A stretch of DNA of 64,000 bases from Plantibacter sp. Leaf314 (GTDB lineage: Bacteria > Actinomycetota > Actinomycetes > Actinomycetales > Microbacteriaceae): contig NZ_LMOB01000001.1 of the NCBI RefSeq assembly GCF_001423185.1, forward strand, positions 2,676,016 to 2,740,015. The letters run 5' to 3'. A program made the position numbers and the translations under genes. The notes beneath the pieces are model-generated. The model was given only the letters and a program-made list of their open reading frames with translations. It was not told the DNA's origin and did no database searches. Below, in pieces: positions 60,123 through 64,000 of this stretch; position 1 is the stretch's first letter, and the number at the start of each line of letters is the position of its first letter.

Positions 60123-61697
60123 ATGAACCGATCCACCCGTTTCGCGGCCGTCGCCGTGAGCCTCGGCGTCGTCGCAGCCCTCGCCGGTTGTACGGCCCAG
60201 GGCGGCACGACGACCACGACCGCGCTCGTCATCGGGACGACCGACCAGATCGTCTCCCTCGACCCCGCCGGCGCCTGGGACCGCGGATCCTTCACCCCCC
60301 AGAACCAGATCTACCAGCACCTCCTGAGCTACGACGAGGGCGACGTGGTGCCCGCGCCCGACGCCGCGGAGTCCTGCGACTTCACCGGCGCGACCACCTA
60401 CGTCTGCACCGTCAAGGAAGGCTTGACCTTCTCCAACGGGCACGCGCTCACGGCCTCCGACGTCGTCTTCTCCTTCACCCGCGTCCGGGAGATCGCCGCC
60501 GACAACGGCCCGTCGCCACTGCTCGCGAACCTGGAGAGCGTCGAGGAGGGTGACGACGACCAGGTGGTCTTCACGCTCAAGGTCTCGAACGACCAGACCT
60601 GGCCGTACGTCCTCACGAGCATGGCCGGACCGATCGTCGACGAGGAGGTCTTCCCCGCGGACAAGCTGCTGAGCGATGACGACGTGATCGGCTCCGGGCC
60701 CTACGAGGTCGACAGCTACCAGTCGGGCGGGCTGCTCTCCCTCGAAGCGAACTCGCGCTACTCCGGGACCCGGGCGAAGACGCAGCACGTGGTGCTCAAG
60801 CCGTACACGACGGCGTCGAACCTGCGGCTCGACCTGGAGAAGGGCGACATCGACATCGCCTACCGCTCGTTGACCGCGACGGACGTCGCCGACCTCCGCG
60901 GTGATTCCGAGCTGCAGGTCGTCGACGGTCCTGGCGGTTCGGTGCGCTTCCTCACCTTCAACCTGAACACCCAGCCGGGTGCGAACGACGCGCAGAAGCT
61001 CGCGATCCGGCAGGCGGTCGCCTCGCTCGTCGACCGGAAGGAGATCGCCGACCAGGTCTACAAGGGCACCTACGCGCCCGCCTACTCGGTGGTGCTCGAC
61101 GGCCAGACGGGCGCGACGCCCGCGTTCCAGACCGCGTACGGCGACGCCCCGGACCGGTCGAAGGCCGCTGCCATCCTCGCCGCCGCCGGGGTCAGCACCC
61201 CGGTCGCCCTGCCGATCCAGTACACGAGCGACCACTACGGCCCCGACTCCGATCAGGAGTACGCGCTCATCAAGTCGCAGCTGGAGGAGTCGGGTCTGTT
61301 CTCCGTCGACCTGCAGTCGACCGAATGGACGAGCTACGTGAAGGAGCTCAACCCGGAGTCCGGCTACCCCGCCTACCAGCTCGGGTTCTTCCCCGACTAC
61401 CCGGACCCCGACAACTTCATCCGCTCGGCCTACTCGACGACCGGCGCGTCCGTCGCCAACGGGTACTCCGACCCGGCCGTCGACGCGCTCATCGACACCG
61501 AGGCGACGGCGACGGACCCGGCGGCGCGCATCGCCGCGATCGAGCAGATCCAGGCGCTCACCGCGGAGGCGGCACCGATCATCCCGCTGCTGCAGGGCAC
61601 GGAGACGGTCATCGCGCAGAAGAACGTGACGGGGCTCGAGGAGACGCTCGACGCGACCTACGTCTTCCGCTTCGCCGTCCTCGACCGCACGAAGTAG
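60123..61697 (+). CDS. Peptide/nickel-type ABC transporter substrate-binding lipoprotein (SBP_bac_5)
   Basis: This 524-residue protein has a signal peptide (RSTRFAAVAVSLGVVAALAGC) with lipobox LAGC at about 19-22. Family-5 motifs are LVIGTTDQIVSLDPAGAWDRGSF, VKEGLTFSNGHALTASDVVFSFTRV, GSGPYEVDSY and FNLNTQPGANDAQKLAIRQAVASLVDRKEIA. It would bind oligopeptides or modified amino-acid derivatives outside the membrane. It follows the amine oxidases by 89 bases with GAAGGA before the ATG. No permease or ATPase genes follow; the next DNA is a repeat array and the convergent hut operon. It must therefore use a transporter encoded elsewhere or has lost its partners. Confidence 0.92.
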   Translation: MNRSTRFAAVAVSLGVVAALAGCTAQGGTTTTTALVIGTTDQIVSLDPAGAWDRGSFTPQNQIYQHLLSYDEGDVVPAPDAAESCDFTGATTYVCTVKEGLTFSNGHALTASDVVFSFTRVREIAADNGPSPLLANLESVEEGDDDQVVFTLKVSNDQTWPYVLTSMAGPIVDEEVFPADKLLSDDDVIGSGPYEVDSYQSGGLLSLEANSRYSGTRAKTQHVVLKPYTTASNLRLDLEKGDIDIAYRSLTATDVADLRGDSELQVVDGPGGSVRFLTFNLNTQPGANDAQKLAIRQAVASLVDRKEIADQVYKGTYAPAYSVVLDGQTGATPAFQTAYGDAPDRSKAAAILAAAGVSTPVALPIQYTSDHYGPDSDQEYALIKSQLEESGLFSVDLQSTEWTSYVKELNPESGYPAYQLGFFPDYPDPDNFIRSAYSTTGASVANGYSDPAVDALIDTEATATDPAARIAAIEQIQALTAEAAPIIPLLQGTETVIAQKNVTGLEETLDATYVFRFAVLDRTK

Positions 61698-61714
61698 TCC
61701 GCCAGCTGGGGTGT

Positions 61715-61994
61715 GCGTCAGCGCGGTGCGCTGACGCGAGCGCGGGTCTGTGAGGTGAGCGCGCCCCTCCGGAGACCCGCGCTCGCGGCTGTGGGGTGCG
61801 CTCGCGCCGGGTGTGCGTCGCTCACGCGGACGCACCGCGCTGGCACCCCGTGGCGAGGTCTCATGCCAGCGCGGTGCGCTGACGCGAGACCTGTCGCATC
61901 GGCTTGAGCGCGGGTCTGTGAGGTGAGCGCGCCCCTCCGGAGACCCGCGCTCGCGGCTGTGGGGTGCGCTCGCGTCAGCGCACCGCGCTGGCAT
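61715..61994. repeat. Palindromic repeat array B with two identical 69-bp copies
   Basis: Two identical 69-base units lie at 61738-61806 and 61906-61974 (period 168). Each contains GAGCGCGGGTCT pairing with AGACCCGCGCTC; in the first copy the stem extends to 15 bp (61735-61749 with 61773-61787). GCGTCAGCGC (61715-61724) pairs with GCGCTGACGC (61728-61737), and 61863-61888 is a perfect 26-bp inverted repeat of 61969-61994. The array fills the 300-bp gap between the convergent SBP and hutD genes and contains no credible gene. It may act as a bidirectional terminator. Its core GAGCGCGCCCCTCCGGAG also centres array A. Confidence 0.88.
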
Positions 61995-61997
61995 CCC

Positions 61998-62603
61998 TCA
62001 CGAACCGGGGAAGATTCTCGCGATCGCGATCGTGGCGTCGCCGGTCAGAAGCAGGGTGCCCGCATCGAGTCGCAGGGTGTCGTGCACGTCGAGTGAGCCG
62101 TGACCCTCCGCCGACAGCAACCCATCGAGGAACACGACGAACGTGGTGGTTCCCAGCGTCGTCGTCACCAGCCTCGAACCGTCGACGACGGCGACCTCGA
62201 GCGATCCACGGAACCGGTCCCGCGACACCATGAGGTTGAGATCGAGGGTCGGACCGACCACTCCCCTCGACGCCACGGCCGCAGCCCCGTCGAAGGCGGC
62301 GACCTGCCATCGGTCCAACTCGACCGGCTCGCCGTCGATCACGAGCCCGAGGCCGCCGGCCGACAGCGCCATCAGCTGTCGGTCGACGCCCGGGAATGCG
62401 GAGAAGGCGACGTCCGACTCGACCGTCGCGATGCTCAGCGTCCAGCCCGGGCCGTCCGGCACGTCGAGGTCGCCCTCGGTCTGGCGCCGGACGGGCTCGG
62501 CGGCGATCTCCGTCGCGGTACCGAGCCCGTTCCGCCAGCGATAGCTCCGATGCCCCGCGGCCGGCAGCAGCACGACACCCGGTGCCTCGGCGAGATCGCT
62601 CAC
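61998..62603 (-). CDS. hutD: HutD-family protein
   Basis: This 201-residue protein with a bicupin-like fold shows SYRWRNGLGTATEIAAEP, GPGWTLSIATVESDVAFSAFPGVDRQLMALSAGGLGLVIDG and DLNLMVSRDRFRGSLEV, the hallmarks of HutD (PF05962). HutD is encoded with histidine-degradation genes and is thought to limit hut expression or intermediate build-up; no enzymatic activity is established. Its ATG overlaps the hutI stop by 4 bases, so it is the last gene of the hut operon in this window and ends beside repeat array B. Confidence 0.92.
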   Translation of the reverse strand: MSDLAEAPGVVLLPAAGHRSYRWRNGLGTATEIAAEPVRRQTEGDLDVPDGPGWTLSIATVESDVAFSAFPGVDRQLMALSAGGLGLVIDGEPVELDRWQVAAFDGAAAVASRGVVGPTLDLNLMVSRDRFRGSLEVAVVDGSRLVTTTLGTTTFVVFLDGLLSAEGHGSLDVHDTLRLDAGTLLLTGDATIAIARIFPGS

Positions 62604-63793
62604 GGTCGGGTACCCGACGTGACGCGCTCACCGCGCTGCCACACGCCGACCGTCAGCGGCACCCCGGGGCGGTAGGCGAGGTGCGAGACCGAGGGGGCGT
62701 CGAGCACCTGCAGATCGGCGAGACCGCCCACGCGGAGCGATCCGACGGCGTCGACACCGTGCTCGCGCCCGACCGCCACCGCGGCCCCGCGCGTCGCCGC
62801 CCAGACCGCCTCGGCGATCGTGAGCCGCATCTGCAGCACGGCGGTCGCCACGCAGTACGCCATCGACGTCGTGTACGAGGTACCCGGGTTGCAGTTGGTG
62901 GCGAGGGCGATCGCGGCGCCGGCGTCGACGAGGGCGCGTGCCGGAGGGAACGGTTCACGGGTCGACAGGTCGCAGGCGGGCAGCAGGGTCGCCACCGTCG
63001 ACGAGCCGGCCAGGAGGTCGACGTCGGCGTCGGCCAGGTGGTTGCAATGGTCGACGCTCGCGGCACCCAATTCGACCGCGAGCCGCACCCCGCCGCTCTC
63101 GCCGAGCTGGTTGCCGTGCACGCGGACCCCGAGCCCCGCGGCGCGACCGGCGAGGAGCACCTCCCGCGACTCCTCGACGTCGAACGCACCGACCTCGCAG
63201 AACGCGTCGATGTACGACGCGAACGGCGCGACGGCGTCGAGCATCGGGCCCGTGACGAGGTCGAGGTAGTCGCGGCGGTCGACGCCGGCCGGCACGAGGT
63301 GGGCGCCGAGGAAGGTGACGACGTCGGCGACCTCGGCCGCCGCTCGAGCGGACCGCGCCTCGCCCTCGACATCCAGCGCGTACCCCGTCTTCGCCTCCAG
63401 GAAGGTCGTCCCCTGGGCGAGCGCCTCCGCCCGCAACCGCTTCGCGCCCGCGACGAGCTGCTCCTCCGAAGCGGCGCGGGTGGCGGCGACGGTCGTGGCG
63501 ATCCCGCCCGCCGCGTACCGGCCGCCGGCCATCCGCGCCTCGAACTCCGCAGAGCGGTCGCCCGCGAACACGAGGTGCGTGTGGGTGTCGACCCACCCGG
63601 GCAGCACGGCGCGTCCGCCCACGTCGGTCCGCGCGTCGGCGGCGGGGGCATCGGACGCCGAGCCCAGCCAGGCGATCCGACCGTCCTCGATGACGAGCGC
63701 CGCGTCGGTGATCCGGTTGCCGTCGGTGTCGCCCGGCCCGGAGCCCGCGTTGGTCGTGAGTTCGGCGATGCCGGTGATGAGTTCGGTCGTCAT
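62600..63793 (-). CDS. hutI: Imidazolonepropionase
   Basis: This 397-residue amidohydrolase has metal-site VLPGWVDTHTHLVFAGDRSAEFEARMAGG (HxH) at about 70-95, EAKTGYALDVEGE, VDHCNHLADADVDLL and ATNCNPGTSYTTSM with the substrate-binding residues. It hydrolyses 4-imidazolone-5-propionate to N-formimino-L-glutamate, the third step of histidine degradation. The ATG overlaps the stop of the upstream hutF gene by 4 bases and GGAG precedes it. Together with HutF this indicates the formiminoglutamate deiminase route through N-formylglutamate. hutH and hutU are not visible. Confidence 0.95.
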   Translation of the reverse strand: MTTELITGIAELTTNAGSGPGDTDGNRITDAALVIEDGRIAWLGSASDAPAADARTDVGGRAVLPGWVDTHTHLVFAGDRSAEFEARMAGGRYAAGGIATTVAATRAASEEQLVAGAKRLRAEALAQGTTFLEAKTGYALDVEGEARSARAAAEVADVVTFLGAHLVPAGVDRRDYLDLVTGPMLDAVAPFASYIDAFCEVGAFDVEESREVLLAGRAAGLGVRVHGNQLGESGGVRLAVELGAASVDHCNHLADADVDLLAGSSTVATLLPACDLSTREPFPPARALVDAGAAIALATNCNPGTSYTTSMAYCVATAVLQMRLTIAEAVWAATRGAAVAVGREHGVDAVGSLRVGGLADLQVLDAPSVSHLAYRPGVPLTVGVWQRGERVTSGTRP

Positions 63794-64000
63794 GGCTGCA
63801 TCTCCTGCGAGGGGTGATCAGGTGTCGGGGACGAGGTGGCGGCTCGGGGCGTCCCTGTCGATGCTGCCAGCTCGGCGAGCGCCGCCGTGAGGAGCTGTTC
63901 CGGCGTGGTCTGCTGTGGAGTCGCGAGCAGGCGGCCGCGTTCGGCCACGAGTCGCCCGCCGACGATCACCCGTTCGACGTCGGACGCGGTCGCGACGAGG
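63790..64000 (-). CDS. hutF: Formimidoylglutamate deiminase (C-terminal part; cut by window edge)
   Basis: The last 69 codons of a gene entering from the right edge are visible. The reading contains ASDVERVIVGGRLVAERGRLL, the usual C-terminal beta-sandwich strand of amidohydrolases, then an Ala/Thr/Pro-rich tail ending QEMQP. Upstream position and ATGA overlap with hutI make formimidoylglutamate deiminase (HutF) the most likely identity; another amidohydrolase is possible because the catalytic barrel is outside the window. HutF converts N-formimino-L-glutamate to N-formyl-L-glutamate and ammonia. Confidence 0.75.
   Translation of the reverse strand, partial: LVATASDVERVIVGGRLVAERGRLLATPQQTTPEQLLTAALAELAASTGTPRAATSSPTPDHPSQEMQP

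Noticed and set aside
61738..61974. CRISPR array
   Set aside because: Only two copies of a 69-bp unit with a 99-bp gap that itself contains related palindromes; no regular short repeat-spacer pattern and no cas genes.
59925..61994. Minus-strand open frame whose N terminus repeats the same 20-odd residues twice
   Set aside because: The peptide repeat is only the translation of repeat array B, and the rest is antisense to the SBP gene.

Overview
The window is high-GC DNA with actinobacterial features: GC-rich third codon positions, many GTG starts, -10 boxes of the TANNNT type placed 6-7 bases before start codons, a DUF222/HNH gene of the 13E12 type, and sugar ABC importers without their own ATPase. 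The gene families (GH78, GH2, GH1, several LacI regulators, DUF3072, DUF3054, DUF4287, circularly permuted ATP-grasp cluster) suggest a plant- or soil-associated Micrococcales member, most likely Microbacteriaceae. No rRNA or tRNA is visible to confirm this. All functions are inferred from protein motifs and context.

Left third (1-26 kb): a YefM/YoeB toxin-antitoxin pair cut by the left edge, then a carbohydrate region. An alpha-L-rhamnosidase plus flavin monooxygenase unit is divergent from an operon of a Tm-1-like protein, a TIM-barrel 'PEP hydrolase' family protein and two cupins, followed by an SDR with its own promoter. After a housekeeping and redox stretch (HNH protein, YafY regulator, hydrolase, F420/NADP reductase-like protein, DUF3072, SQR-like flavoprotein) come a GH2 beta-galactosidase, an aldo/keto reductase, a binding-protein-dependent sugar importer, and divergently an SDR, a CMD-family protein and a LacI regulator. 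Four near-identical LacI-type operators (TTGACACGTTTCAA or TTGAAGCGTTTCAA) link the 4.2 kb and 22 kb promoter regions into one predicted regulon for rhamnose-containing plant glycosides.

Middle (24-46.7 kb): SMP-30 lactonase, GNAT and aldo/keto reductase; the conserved ATP-grasp / alpha-E / transglutaminase trio with a CPBP-like membrane protein; small DUF proteins; a MarR-MFS operon with a promoter-embedded operator; CorA with a long leader; lipases and oxidases; a lipoate ligase with permuted domain order; PPK2; a solitary DNA methyltransferase; and a second LacI regulator next to a GH1 beta-glucosidase with a palindromic operator.

Right third (46.7-64 kb): DHA2 drug exporter, secreted hydrolase, VanY-type carboxypeptidase, phosphoglucomutase, DUF1023 hydrolase, prephenate dehydratase; a GntR-controlled amine or amino-acid cluster (MFS, two FAD amine oxidases, a peptide-type binding protein); and a histidine utilisation operon (hutF-hutI-hutD) running off the right edge.

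Intergenic DNA is unusually rich in palindromes. Two arrays (46.8 kb and 61.8 kb) share a core and contain a 38-bp perfect palindrome and two identical 69-bp copies respectively. A 17-bp inverted repeat at 17.5 kb resembles a hairpin at 45.2 kb. A REP-like motif (CCCTGAGCxTGTCGAAGGG) is scattered between genes.
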